Positions 1 through 8,610 of a DNA stretch of 64,000 nucleotides are shown piece after piece. Origin of the DNA: CAJBVG01 sp943372995 (lineage in GTDB: Bacteria > Bacteroidota > Bacteroidia > Sphingobacteriales > Sphingobacteriaceae). A model generated the notes under the pieces. It was not told the origin of the DNA and ran no database searches. It was given only the letters and a program-made list of their open reading frames with translations. The position numbers and the translations under genes are program-made. Positions within the stretch are counted from its first letter, which is position 1; each line of letters starts with the position of its first letter. The DNA is taken from positions 1 to 64,000 of the forward strand of contig CALSAQ010000001.1 in assembly GCA_943372995.1 (NCBI GenBank), read 5' to 3'.

Positions 1-890
1 ACACCCACATTGTTATAGTCAAGAGTACTGTGTCCAAGTGTATATACTCCATTAGTATCTGAATTGTGAGTTGTTGTTAGTGACTTAAAGATGAATGTAG
101 AAGTAAAATTATTTGTTCCTGGTGAAGTTCCAGCAGTAGTATATGGAAAACTACCATGCTCCACTAAGTTCGTTCCACTTACACAATTTGGACAGCTATT
201 TACCGCATTATTTTCTGAATCAAATAAATTACGTGCATAGTATTCCAATCCAGCATTAATCTCCACATCATCTAATGCAAGAATACTTACTTTCCCAAGT
301 GCACCTGTATTAATGAGTACATTGTCACTTACTAAAAATATTCCATACGTTTCACTTGATCCATAAATTGTTAAATTATTTTTAACATTCCAGTATACGT
401 TTTCTGGTTTAATTCCATCTAGTACAATAGTAACCCCTGCTTCGATAACCAAATCACCATCGACATTAAAAATGAAAATATCCTCCTCACTTCCTGATAA
501 AGTAAAGACTGCATTCTCTAATATAGTTAAGTGTGTTGCAAAATGATACACCCCTTCAGTAAGTACCGCTTCATGATTGATTTCTGTAAATTCTTCACCC
601 GATTGTTCGTTTAGTTCAGAAATTGCTTCTCCTAAAGAAGAAAGTGCAGCGGTGTATTCTTCTGTACCTACAAATGTGGTGTCGGTATTAAAGTAAGAAC
701 CCCCTAATGTATTTGCACCCATAAATCCTTGCACCGAAAACAAATTATTATCAGTAAGTGTGCCACCCACAAATACAGCAAATTGATTATTGATGCCGAG
801 TGTAGGAGCTGTTTGTGCATTAGTTTTGTTGAAACTAAATACAAAGCAAAGCATGAGACATGCAATGCCGAGGAGTTTATTTTTCTTCAT
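1..890 (-). CDS. DUF3494 (ice-binding-like) secreted protein, 3' end cut by window
   Basis: An open frame runs on the minus strand from an ATG at 888-890 off the left edge (296 codons visible). The N-terminus has a lysine-rich start, a hydrophobic core and an Ala-Gln cleavage-like end, so it is probably exported. The mature part (about residues 30-205) has the alternating short beta-strand pattern of the DUF3494 ice-binding-like fold: an FAVFVGG opening, a segment ending in EGVYHF, then IFIFNVDGDLVI and VYWNVKNNLTIYG. Members are adhesins or ice-binding proteins; ice binding itself is not shown here. The C-terminus, where a sorting domain would lie, is outside the window. The family call rests on pattern recognition. 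Confidence 0.75.
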   Translation of the reverse strand, partial: MKKNKLLGIACLMLCFVFSFNKTNAQTAPTLGINNQFAVFVGGTLTDNNLFSVQGFMGANTLGGSYFNTDTTFVGTEEYTAALSSLGEAISELNEQSGEEFTEINHEAVLTEGVYHFATHLTILENAVFTLSGSEEDIFIFNVDGDLVIEAGVTIVLDGIKPENVYWNVKNNLTIYGSSETYGIFLVSDNVLINTGALGKVSILALDDVEINAGLEYYARNLFDSENNAVNSCPNCVSGTNLVEHGSFPYTTAGTSPGTNNFTSTFIFKSLTTTHNSDTNGVYTLGHSTLDYNNVG

Positions 891-1025
891 AGCAATGGTT
901 TTTAGTTGGTTTAGTGTATGAGTTAATTAAAAATATTCTTGTGGTTGAGTGCAGTACTATTTTGAAAAATATTTAACATATCTACTTTATTGTGAGTAAA
1001 AGTAGAGCAACTATTTAAAGTTATC

Positions 1026-1045
1026 AATACGCAATATTGCGTATT
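1026..1045. repeat. Perfect 20-bp palindrome in intergenic region
   Basis: AATACGCAAT is followed directly by ATTGCGTATT. It lies in the 328-bp gap between the divergent DUF3494 and PhzF genes. It is a candidate binding site for a dimeric regulator. Apart from this and the promoter at 1179, I see nothing else in the gap. Confidence 0.5.
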
Positions 1046-1178
1046 TTAAAAACTTATTATTCTGGTAACATTAAATTTAGTTATCTTCTATTTGGATGAT
1101 TTCAACTGTTTCAACACTAATTGTGCCAAGTATCGGTGAGTTATATTTTATTTATGAATAAACTCATAATATGTATAT

Positions 1179-1186
1179 TAGTTTTG
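1179..1186 (+). promoter_or_regulatory. Putative Bacteroidota -7 box for PhzF gene
   Basis: TAGTTTTG matches the TAnnTTTG consensus 32 bp before the ATG. No clear -33 box was identified. Confidence 0.45.
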
Positions 1187-1218
1187 TGTTCACTCAACTG
1201 TTAATATAAAGTAACCTC

Positions 1219-2013
1219 ATGCAAAAAATAAAACTCTTTCAAATCGACGCCTTTAGCAATAAATTATTTTCGGGGAATCCTGCCGCTGTATGTATACTTA
1301 ACAGTTGGTTGTCTGATGAACTGATGCAATCTATTGCGAATGAAAACAACTTAGCCGAAACGGCTTTTGTGGTGCCTCAGGGCAGCGACTTTGAAATAAG
1401 ATGGTTCACACCTACAACTGAAGTGGATTTATGCGGACATGCAACGCTTGCTTCTGCTTATGTGTTGTTTAACATACTGCACTATTCGAATGCAACAATT
1501 AAATTTTATTCCCATCGAAGTGGATGGTTAAGCGTAACTAAAGATGGAAACCTATTATACTTAGATTTCCCAACGGATACATTAGAATTAGTGGAAGGTA
1601 TGCAAAGTATCATGGAAGCTTGCATAGGCTTGAAGCCCATTGAAGTGTACAAAGGCAAAACAGATTACGTAGCCATAATAGATAGCGAAACCGCATTGAA
1701 AAATCTTGCATTCAATTTAGATAAAATCGCTAAACTAAATGGGAGAGGATTAATTGTTACAGCTAAAGGTGATGATGTCGATTTTGTTTCTCGATTCTTT
1801 GCTCCTCAATCGGGAATAAACGAAGACCCTGTTACGGGTTCAGCACATACTTCATTAACGCCTATCTGGGCAAAAAAATTAGGTAAAAACAAATTGGTAG
1901 CAAATCAAATCTCCGAACGTGGAGGGCATCTGCTCTGTGAATATAAAAACGATAGATGTATGATAGGAGGAGAAGCTAAATTGTACTTATCAGGAGAAAT
2001 CAATATTGATTAA
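1219..2013 (+). CDS. PhzF family isomerase/epimerase
   Basis: The 264-aa protein has the length and landmarks of the PhzF family (diaminopimelate epimerase fold, two similar lobes, no cofactor). It opens with FQIDAFSNKLFSGNPAAV. The conserved glutamate of the NLAETAF motif is E47, which acts as proton shuttle in characterised PhzF. The second lobe carries EDPVTGSAH, the other signature of the active-site cleft. The substrate of most Bacteroidota members is unknown, and no phenazine genes are nearby, so phenazine synthesis is not implied. It appears to be transcribed alone from the TAnnTTTG box upstream. Confidence 0.9.
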   Translation: MQKIKLFQIDAFSNKLFSGNPAAVCILNSWLSDELMQSIANENNLAETAFVVPQGSDFEIRWFTPTTEVDLCGHATLASAYVLFNILHYSNATIKFYSHRSGWLSVTKDGNLLYLDFPTDTLELVEGMQSIMEACIGLKPIEVYKGKTDYVAIIDSETALKNLAFNLDKIAKLNGRGLIVTAKGDDVDFVSRFFAPQSGINEDPVTGSAHTSLTPIWAKKLGKNKLVANQISERGGHLLCEYKNDRCMIGGEAKLYLSGEINID

Positions 2014-2096
2014 GCTCAAATTCTTGGCACTATACTAGCCATTTCAGGCTTAACATCAATTTTCTCCATTTCCTATACAATTTCATTCAAAATATG

Positions 2097-2104
2097 TACC
2101 TTTG
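2097..2104 (+). promoter_or_regulatory. -7 box of trigger factor gene
   Basis: TACCTTTG followed by CA matches the Bacteroidota TAnnTTTG(C) consensus. It predicts a start of transcription near 2110 and a leader of about 48 nt. Confidence 0.6.
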
Positions 2105-2157
2105 CAGCCCTTAATGGAGGATATTAAGGGTTTTAAAGCGTTGAAAAATAAGTTATT

Positions 2158-3507
2158 ATGAATATTACTAAAGAAAACATCGATCAATTAAATGCAGTGG
2201 TAAAGATTAAACTTTCACCATCAGACTATTTAGATCAAGTAGAAAAAGCAATTAAAGATCAAAGCAAGAAAGTTCGCATGCCAGGTTTCCGTCCGGGTAT
2301 GGTGCCTGCCTCACATATTAAAAAGCTATACGGTAAAAGCATTTTAGTAGACGAAATCAATAAATTATTATCGGATTCGTTGAATAAATACATCACAGAA
2401 CAAGAGCTTAATGTTTTGGGTCAGCCTTTACCTAAAACCGACGATAATTATGCTCCAAAATGGGATTTTAGCGATGAGTTTGAGTTTTCTTTTGAAATGG
2501 GGCTAGCTCCAGAAATTAAAGAAACATTCTCGGCTAAAGATAAAATCACGTATTACAAAGTTAGAATCGACGAAGAAACGTTGAACAGCCGTTTAAAGAA
2601 TATTCGCCGTAGCTACGGAAAAATGACTAACCCAGAAGCTGCAGAAATAGATGATGTGATTTATGGAGAGCTTACTCAATTATCGCCAGATGGTTCTGTA
2701 TTCGAGGGAGGAATAAGCAATACAGCTTCAGTTCGTTTAGATTTAATTGAAGACGAGAAAATTAAAAAATCATTAGTAGGCTTAAAGAAAGACGATACTA
2801 TTGATTTGGATTTGCAAAAAGCATATAAAAAAGATGCACACAGAATTGCTCATCTTTTAAATATTGATGAAGATTTAGCTAAAGATTTGAAATCTAATTT
2901 CAGATTAACGGTTAAAAATGTAAACAGAATTGAAGAAGCTGAAATGAACCAAGAATTTTTCGATAAAATTTATGGTGAAGGTGGTGTAAATTCTGAAGCG
3001 GAATTCATCGAAAAAATGAAAGAAGAGTTAATTGGTATCATGCAAGATAACGCCGACCGTAAGTTGCAACAAGACATCTACGAGTACGGAGTAAAGAAAT
3101 TTGATTTAGAGTTGCCAAACGAATTCTTAAAAAGATGGTTAAAAGCAACTAACGAGAATAATTTAGATGATGTACAAATCGCTGAGCAATACGACGATTT
3201 CGCGAAGAACTTAAAATGGACATTAATCGCTAATAAAATTATCAACGATAATAAAATGGAGATTAACCCACAAGAAGTAGTGGATTTAGCGAAGAAAAGA
3301 ATCGATGCTCAATTTAAAATGTACAGTCCGCAACCATTAAGCGAAGAGCAATTAAATCAGTATGCAATGAACTTTTTACAAAACCGCGAACAAGCAAACC
3401 GCTTGTACGAAGAAGTAAGAAGCCAAAAAGTATTTGATTTGTTGAAAACTATTATCACTCTTGATGAAAAAGAGATTGATTATAATAAGTTTTTGGAGAT
3501 TAAATAA
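2158..3507 (+). CDS. tig: Trigger factor chaperone
   Basis: This 449-aa ribosome-associated chaperone binds nascent chains at the exit tunnel. The N-terminal ribosome-docking domain carries GFRPG at residues 43-47, the signature that contacts L23. The middle region, where the FKBP-type prolyl isomerase domain lies in E. coli, is divergent, as is usual in Bacteroidota. The rest is the charged helical C-terminal arm domain. The gene precedes clpP and clpX, the classic order. A hairpin terminator at about 3574-3613 separates it from clpP, so the two are probably separate transcripts. Confidence 0.93.
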   Translation: MNITKENIDQLNAVVKIKLSPSDYLDQVEKAIKDQSKKVRMPGFRPGMVPASHIKKLYGKSILVDEINKLLSDSLNKYITEQELNVLGQPLPKTDDNYAPKWDFSDEFEFSFEMGLAPEIKETFSAKDKITYYKVRIDEETLNSRLKNIRRSYGKMTNPEAAEIDDVIYGELTQLSPDGSVFEGGISNTASVRLDLIEDEKIKKSLVGLKKDDTIDLDLQKAYKKDAHRIAHLLNIDEDLAKDLKSNFRLTVKNVNRIEEAEMNQEFFDKIYGEGGVNSEAEFIEKMKEELIGIMQDNADRKLQQDIYEYGVKKFDLELPNEFLKRWLKATNENNLDDVQIAEQYDDFAKNLKWTLIANKIINDNKMEINPQEVVDLAKKRIDAQFKMYSPQPLSEEQLNQYAMNFLQNREQANRLYEEVRSQKVFDLLKTIITLDEKEIDYNKFLEIK

Positions 3508-3681
3508 CTCGTAACTCGTAATTCGTAGTTCGTAACTCGTACAAGCTACCAGTCACTAGTAACCAGTTACTATAAAAATGGAGATTGCCCATAAAGCTTC
3601 TCCATTTTTTTTTACCAGCTACGACCACAAGGCACGAACTACGAATTACGAGCTACGAGTTACGAATTACGAGCTACGAGC
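3507..3681. repeat. Degenerate 7-bp word arrays flanking a terminator, arranged as inverted arms
   Basis: Left arm 3507-3541 repeats the word CGTARYT. A short stretch of a second word (CAGTCACTAGTAACCAG) follows at 3550-3567. The right arm 3634-3681 is the reverse complement type (ACGAATTACGAGCTACGAG). The two arms could pair around the terminator hairpin. Confidence 0.75.
3574..3613 (+). terminator. Rho-independent terminator after tig
   Basis: AAAAATGGAGA pairs with TCTCCATTTTT (stems 3574-3584 and 3599-3609) across a 14-nt loop and runs into a T tract. It ends the trigger factor transcript. Confidence 0.75.
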
Positions 3682-3745
3682 AGAGTATTGCTATTTGAAA
3701 AACTTTATTTATTTTGCTTCGTTATATTCAGACAGTTAATAAAAT

Positions 3746-4450
3746 ATGAAAATAGATAAAAAAGAATTTCGTAATTACGCAGTTAAACACCACAGAATCA
3801 ATAGTATTCAGGTTGATAACTTTATTTCTAGGGTAGAAAACAGATCAGTTCCGGGCAATGTGACCCCTTATATTATTGAGGAGCGTCAGTTAAATGTGGC
3901 TCAAATGGACGTTTTTTCGCGTTTAATGATGGATAGGATCATTTTTATGGGAGATCCGATTTATGATGGAGTAGCGAATATTATTCAAGCACAATTGTTA
4001 TTTTTGCAATCGACAGATGCGAAGAAAGACATCCAGATTTATATCAACTCACCTGGAGGCTCTGTTTATGCTGGTTTAGGAATTTACGATACCATGCAAT
4101 TCATTGCACCAGATGTAGCAACAATATGTACAGGTATGGCAGCATCTATGGCAGCTGTTTTATTATGTGCAGGGCAGAATGGGAAACGTGCTGCATTACC
4201 ACATTCGAGAGTAATGATTCACCAACCATTGGGTGGTGCTGAAGGTCAGGCTTCGGATATTGAAATTACAGCTAGAGAAATAGGAAAGTTGAAAAAAGAA
4301 CTTTATACAATCATTGCAAATCATTCTGGACAAACTTACGATAAGGTATGGGAATGTTCGGATCGTGATTATTGGATGATTGCTAGTGAAGCAAAAGAAT
4401 TTGGAATGATCGATGAAGTATTATCATCGTCGCCAAAAAACGATAAATAA
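3746..4450 (+). CDS. clpP: ATP-dependent Clp protease proteolytic subunit
   Basis: The 234-aa serine peptidase forms the ClpP tetradecamer that degrades substrates unfolded by ClpX. The catalytic triad is visible: S134 in GMAASMAA, H159 in MIHQP, and an aspartate in DRDYW (probably D208). The oxyanion glycine strip NSPGGSV lies at 101-107. An N-terminal extension of about 40 residues before the conserved core is normal for the phylum. clpX starts 2 nt after the stop, so both subunits of ClpXP are almost certainly co-transcribed. Confidence 0.96.
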   Translation: MKIDKKEFRNYAVKHHRINSIQVDNFISRVENRSVPGNVTPYIIEERQLNVAQMDVFSRLMMDRIIFMGDPIYDGVANIIQAQLLFLQSTDAKKDIQIYINSPGGSVYAGLGIYDTMQFIAPDVATICTGMAASMAAVLLCAGQNGKRAALPHSRVMIHQPLGGAEGQASDIEITAREIGKLKKELYTIIANHSGQTYDKVWECSDRDYWMIASEAKEFGMIDEVLSSSPKNDK

Positions 4451-4452
4451 TA

Positions 4453-5691
4453 ATGGCAAAACAAAACCGTGATATTAGGTGCTCTTTTTGTGGAGCAGGA
4501 AAACAAGATACGCTAGTACTTATTGCAGGTATCGATGCGCACATTTGTGATAAATGTATTCAACAAGCAAATACTATACTCACAGAAGAGTCGTCGGCAA
4601 ACACAGCAAAAATATTAACTACGAATCTTAATCTTGCGAAACCTAAAGACATTAAAGCTCATCTTGATCAATACGTCATTGGTCAAGATGATGCTAAACG
4701 AGTATTGGCTGTTGCAGTGTATAACCACTACAAAAGACTTGCACAACAAAAAGGAGATGATGGTGTAGAGATTGAAAAATCGAACATCATGATGGTAGGG
4801 GAAACAGGTACAGGCAAAACATTACTAGCAAGAACTATTGCTAAAGTGTTGCATGTTCCATTTTGTATTGTTGATGCTACTGTATTAACAGAAGCAGGAT
4901 ATGTTGGAGAGGATGTAGAAAGTATTCTTACACGTTTATTACAGGCGGCCGACTATGATGTAGCGGCAGCAGAACGTGGAATTGTATATATTGATGAGAT
5001 AGATAAAATTGCTCGTAAAAGCGACAATCCATCGATAACCAGAGATGTATCAGGAGAAGGAGTACAACAAGCATTATTGAAAATTTTAGAAGGTACGGTT
5101 GTTAATGTTCCACCTCAAGGAGGAAGAAAACATCCAGAGCAAAAAATGATTGCCATTAATACGCATAATATTTTGTTTATCTGTGGAGGAGCATTTGATG
5201 GTATCGACAAAAAAATTGCAAGAAGAATTCATACACAATCTATCGGCTATCAATTAGATCAAAACAAAGAAAAAATTGATCAAGAAAATCTTTTGAAGTA
5301 CATAAGTCCACAAGACTTAAAAAGCTTTGGGTTGATTCCAGAATTGATTGGTAGAATGCCTGTGCTTACGCATCTGAACCCTTTAGATAGAGATACCTTA
5401 ATCAACATCTTAACCGAACCTAAAAATTCGATAACTAAACAATATCAAAAACTATTCGATTACGAAGATATTGAATTGACCATAGACAAAGATGTGTTAG
5501 AGTTTATTGTCGACAAAGCAATGGATTATAAACTCGGTGCAAGAGGTTTGCGTTCTATTATGGAAGCAATTATGATAGATGCTATGTTTGAATTACCCTC
5601 TAATGATAAGATTAAAAAATTGAATGTGAATTTAGCTTATGCTGAAGAAAAATTCAATAAATCAGAAGTTAGAAAACTAAAAGTTGCCTAA
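4453..5691 (+). CDS. clpX: ClpX ATPase, substrate-recognition subunit of ClpXP
   Basis: This 412-aa AAA+ unfoldase feeds proteins into ClpP. Its N-terminal zinc-binding domain uses C10, C13, C32 and C35. Walker A GETGTGKT is at 116-123, the GYVG pore loop at 149-152, and Walker B with YIDEID at 179-184. The RKH loop (GGRKHPE) and the C-terminal sensor-2 motif GARGLR follow. The gene is full length and sits directly behind clpP. Confidence 0.97.
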   Translation: MAKQNRDIRCSFCGAGKQDTLVLIAGIDAHICDKCIQQANTILTEESSANTAKILTTNLNLAKPKDIKAHLDQYVIGQDDAKRVLAVAVYNHYKRLAQQKGDDGVEIEKSNIMMVGETGTGKTLLARTIAKVLHVPFCIVDATVLTEAGYVGEDVESILTRLLQAADYDVAAAERGIVYIDEIDKIARKSDNPSITRDVSGEGVQQALLKILEGTVVNVPPQGGRKHPEQKMIAINTHNILFICGGAFDGIDKKIARRIHTQSIGYQLDQNKEKIDQENLLKYISPQDLKSFGLIPELIGRMPVLTHLNPLDRDTLINILTEPKNSITKQYQKLFDYEDIELTIDKDVLEFIVDKAMDYKLGARGLRSIMEAIMIDAMFELPSNDKIKKLNVNLAYAEEKFNKSEVRKLKVA

Positions 5692-5692
5692 T

Positions 5693-5744
5693 ATTAGCAT
5701 ATCAGCACACTAGCATATCAGCATATTAGCATACTAGCATATTA
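5693..5744. repeat. Degenerate 8-bp word array (YAGCATAY)
   Basis: About six copies of an 8-bp unit, YAGCATAY, fill the gap between clpX and the AMP nucleosidase gene. The same word recurs at 6567-6600 and 20048-20117. Confidence 0.8.
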
Positions 5745-5750
5745 AACAGA

Positions 5751-6521
5751 ATGAAAACGAAAGAAGAGATAGTAGAGAATTGGTTGCCAAGATATACCGG
5801 TAGAGAATTAAAAGATTTTACAGATTATATTTTACTCACAAATTTTTCGCATTACTTAACATTATTTTCAGAGAAATATAATGCTCCGATTATAGGTTAC
5901 GATAAACCGATGCAATCGGTATCGGCAAATGGGATTACTTTGTTGAATTTTGGCATGGGTAGTGCAATGGCAGCAACTGTGATGGATTTGCTAAGCGCGA
6001 TTTCACCAAAAGCAGTTTTGTTTTTGGGTAAATGTGGTGGATTAAAAAAGAAAAATGAAATTGGCGATTTAATCCTTCCCATAGCAGCAATACGAGGAGA
6101 AGGAACATCTAACGATTATTTCCCAGCTGAAGTCCCAGCATTACCAGCATTCGCATTACAGAAAGCGATATCAACCACTATAAGAGATTATAACGAAGAT
6201 TATTGGACTGGTACCGTATATACAACTAATCGTCGCATTTGGGAGCACGATGAAGAATTTAAAGAGTACTTACAAAAAATAAGAGCGATGGCCATTGATA
6301 TGGAAACCGCTACCATTTTTGTAACGGGCTTTAAAAATGAAATCCCTACAGGGGCATTATTATTAGTTTCTGATCAACCCATGATCCCAGAAGGTGTTAA
6401 AACCACAGAAAGTGATAAGAAAGTAAGTTCAATGTTTGTTCAAAAACACCTTGAAATAGGAATATCCTCACTACAACAGCTGATTAACAATGGGCTCACA
6501 GTGAAACACCTTATTTTTTAG
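5751..6521 (+). CDS. amn: AMP nucleosidase (short form)
   Basis: The 256-aa protein is a purine nucleoside phosphorylase-fold enzyme of the short AMP nucleosidase type common in Bacteroidota. It hydrolyses AMP to adenine and ribose 5-phosphate, so it controls adenylate pools. Visible landmarks are the glycine-rich FGMGSAMAA segment, FLGKCGGL, and MAIDMETATIF near residue 182, which is the conserved ribose/base-binding strand of the family. It lacks the N-terminal domain of the longer E. coli Amn. It lies between two word-repeat arrays and is probably its own transcript. Confidence 0.88.
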   Translation: MKTKEEIVENWLPRYTGRELKDFTDYILLTNFSHYLTLFSEKYNAPIIGYDKPMQSVSANGITLLNFGMGSAMAATVMDLLSAISPKAVLFLGKCGGLKKKNEIGDLILPIAAIRGEGTSNDYFPAEVPALPAFALQKAISTTIRDYNEDYWTGTVYTTNRRIWEHDEEFKEYLQKIRAMAIDMETATIFVTGFKNEIPTGALLLVSDQPMIPEGVKTTESDKKVSSMFVQKHLEIGISSLQQLINNGLTVKHLIF

Positions 6522-6600
6522 TGTGCTCGTGTGCTCATATGCTCGTGTGCTCATTAAATAAAAATTAGCATGTCAGCATATTAGCATACTAGCATATTAA
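6521..6600. repeat. Two adjacent word arrays (GTGCTCRT and YAGCATAY)
   Basis: Positions 6521-6557 repeat GTGCTCRT (8 bp). Positions 6567-6600 repeat the AGCATAY word also found at 5693 and 20048. They abut the ABC-F promoter. Confidence 0.75.
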
Positions 6601-6604
6601 TCCC

Positions 6605-6612
6605 TATTTTTG
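6605..6612 (+). promoter_or_regulatory. -7 box of ABC-F gene
   Basis: TATTTTTG followed by CA matches TAnnTTTG. Transcription is predicted to start near 6619, about 11 nt before the ATG. Confidence 0.5.
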
Positions 6613-6629
6613 CAGAAATTTTAAAATTA

Positions 6630-8252
6630 ATGATTTCTGTATCTAATTTATCGCTGAAATACGGCAAAAGAGTATTGTTTGAAGATGTTAACGTAAAGTT
6701 TACACCTGGGAATTGTTATGGTGTAATCGGTGCAAATGGAGCAGGAAAGTCTACTTTTCTTAAGATTTTATCTGGAGAGATTGATTCAACCACTGGTAAC
6801 GTATCTATTACCCCAGGCGATCGCCTAGCAGTATTAAAACAAAATCACTTTGAGTTCGACCAATACCAAGTATTACAAACTGTAATTATGGGCCATAAGA
6901 AATTATGGGACATAATGGAAGAGAAGGAGCGTTTGTATTCAAAACCTGATTTTAGTGATGCTGATGGCGAACGTGTATCGGAATTAGAGGGACAGTTTGC
7001 AGAGATGAATGGTTGGAATGTGGAGAGTGATGCTGCTTCTTTATTGAGTGGATTGGGGATTAAAGAAGAATTGCATTATAAATTAATGAACGAATTGTCG
7101 GGTAACGAAAAAGTTCGTGTATTATTAGCACAAGCATTATTCGGAAATCCTGATATTCTCTTACTCGATGAGCCTACCAACGATTTAGATATAGAAACAA
7201 TCTCTTGGTTAGAAAACTTTTTAGCTGATTTCCCAAATACAGTTATAGTAGTATCCCACGACCGTCACTTCTTAGATACAGTATGTACGCATATTGCCGA
7301 CATAGACTTTGGCAAAATGAACATCTATTCTGGAAATTATACATATTGGTATGAAAGCTCTCAATTGGCATTAAAACAAAGAGCAGATCAAAATAAAAAG
7401 ACTGAAGAAAAACGTAAAGAATTACAAGAATTTATCGAGCGATTCTCTGCAAATGCTTCAAAATCTAAACAAGCAACATCACGTAAAAAATTATTAGAGA
7501 AATTGAATGTCGATGAAATTAAACCATCGAGCAGAAAATATCCAGCAATATTTTTTAAACCAGAACGAGAAGCGGGTGATCAAATTTTAACTGTTGAAAA
7601 TCTTGCATCATATACCGAAGATGGTGTATGCTTATTTAAAGACATTAGTTTTACTTTAAATAAAGGCGATAAAGTAGCACTTCTTTCTAAAGACAGTATC
7701 AGTGCGGCTACTTTCTACGAAATGTTAATGGGAAATCAGGAAGTAAAAATAGGTGAAATTAAATGGGGTGTTACCATTACTAAATCTTACCTACCTTCTA
7801 ACAACTACCCATTTTTCCAAGAAGATATTAATTTAATTGATTGGCTTCGCCAGTATTCAGTAGAGAAAGATGAAACTTTCATCAGAGGATTCTTAGGCAG
7901 AATGTTATTCTCAGGAGAAGAAACCTTAAAAAGTTGTAAAGTATTATCAGGAGGAGAAAAAGTACGTTGTATGGTTTCCCGAATGATGATGATGAACGGA
8001 AACGTATTGCTCCTCGACGAGCCAACGAATCACCTCGACCTAGAATCGATTACAGCATTTAACAATTCATTGAAAGATTACAAAGGCACCGCAATCTTTA
8101 GCTCACATGACCATGAGTTCATTCAAACTGTAGCCAACAGAATCATTGAAATTACCCCTAACGGCATCATCGATAAAGTAATGACTTACGATGAATACAT
8201 TAATGATGAGAGTATAAAAGCGAAAAGAGGGGAATTGGTGACTAGTTACTAG
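6630..8252 (+). CDS. ABC-F family ATPase (YbiT-like)
   Basis: This 540-aa soluble protein has two ABC domains and no membrane segment, as in the ABC-F translation factors that bind the ribosomal E site. The first domain has Walker A GANGAGKST (34-42), signature LSGNE and Walker B ILLLDEPTNDLD. A charged linker at about residues 245-290 corresponds to the P-site tRNA interaction motif. In the second domain the Walker A region reads ALLSKDSISAA and lacks the GKS/T core, while LSGGE and LLLDEPTNHLD are intact. Degeneration of that one P-loop is also seen in other YbiT-like members as far as I recall. Its exact role here is unknown. Confidence 0.9.
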   Translation: MISVSNLSLKYGKRVLFEDVNVKFTPGNCYGVIGANGAGKSTFLKILSGEIDSTTGNVSITPGDRLAVLKQNHFEFDQYQVLQTVIMGHKKLWDIMEEKERLYSKPDFSDADGERVSELEGQFAEMNGWNVESDAASLLSGLGIKEELHYKLMNELSGNEKVRVLLAQALFGNPDILLLDEPTNDLDIETISWLENFLADFPNTVIVVSHDRHFLDTVCTHIADIDFGKMNIYSGNYTYWYESSQLALKQRADQNKKTEEKRKELQEFIERFSANASKSKQATSRKKLLEKLNVDEIKPSSRKYPAIFFKPEREAGDQILTVENLASYTEDGVCLFKDISFTLNKGDKVALLSKDSISAATFYEMLMGNQEVKIGEIKWGVTITKSYLPSNNYPFFQEDINLIDWLRQYSVEKDETFIRGFLGRMLFSGEETLKSCKVLSGGEKVRCMVSRMMMMNGNVLLLDEPTNHLDLESITAFNNSLKDYKGTAIFSSHDHEFIQTVANRIIEITPNGIIDKVMTYDEYINDESIKAKRGELVTSY

Positions 8253-8357
8253 TGACTGGTCACTAGTACAAGTAACTGGTACCAGTCACTAGTCACCAGT
8301 CACCAGTCACTAGTACAAGTAACTGGTACCAGTCACTAGTCACCAGTCACCAGCTAC
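8236..8357. repeat. Degenerate 7-bp word array (CACTAGT/CACCAGT)
   Basis: About 15 copies of a 7-bp unit (TCACYAG and its near-complement GTGACTA) run from the end of the ABC-F gene to the tRNA-like gene. The block contains a direct duplication, because ACAAGTAACTGGTACC appears twice. Confidence 0.8.
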
Positions 8358-8365
8358 TAATAAAA

Positions 8366-8477
8366 GCTGTAGGAGAAGGATTCGAACCTCCACAGGGCGG
8401 TTAGCTATTGCTAGTTTTTCCCGAACTCCCCACCCTCGAGACAAGAGGGCATGTCTGCCTGTTTCATCACCCCACAG
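8366..8477 (-). tRNA. Type II tRNA-like gene with GTC in the anticodon position
   Basis: On the minus strand the T arm is canonical (GGAGG-TTCGAAT-CCTTC). The acceptor strands CTGTGGGG (8470-8477) and TCCTACAG (8367-8374) pair over 7-8 bp with G-U pairs. The D arm reads ATGAAACAGGCAGACAT, like Leu/Ser-type tRNAs. The anticodon arm is CCCTC-TTGTCTC-GAGGG, giving GTC at positions 34-36. The variable region is about 41 nt, longer than usual, and contains its own small hairpin. No CCA is encoded. Type II tRNAs normally carry Leu, Ser or Tyr, so GTC (Asp) is unexpected. It may be a real non-standard tRNA, a tRNA-like RNA or a decayed copy. Confidence 0.55.
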
Positions 8478-8610
8478 TATATTGCTTTCGCATATTCAAA
8501 AGTAATTATTCGCTGATATTTTACAAATTTTCTAATAAAGTATTTTTATTTATAGATTTTATCTAATAAATTTATATAATTTTAGATATTTATAATAAAA
8601 ATGTATCGTA

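Noticed and set aside
5693..5744. CRISPR-like repeat array (also 20048-20117)
   Set aside because: Units are 7-8 bp with no spacers, so this is a tandem word repeat and not a CRISPR array.
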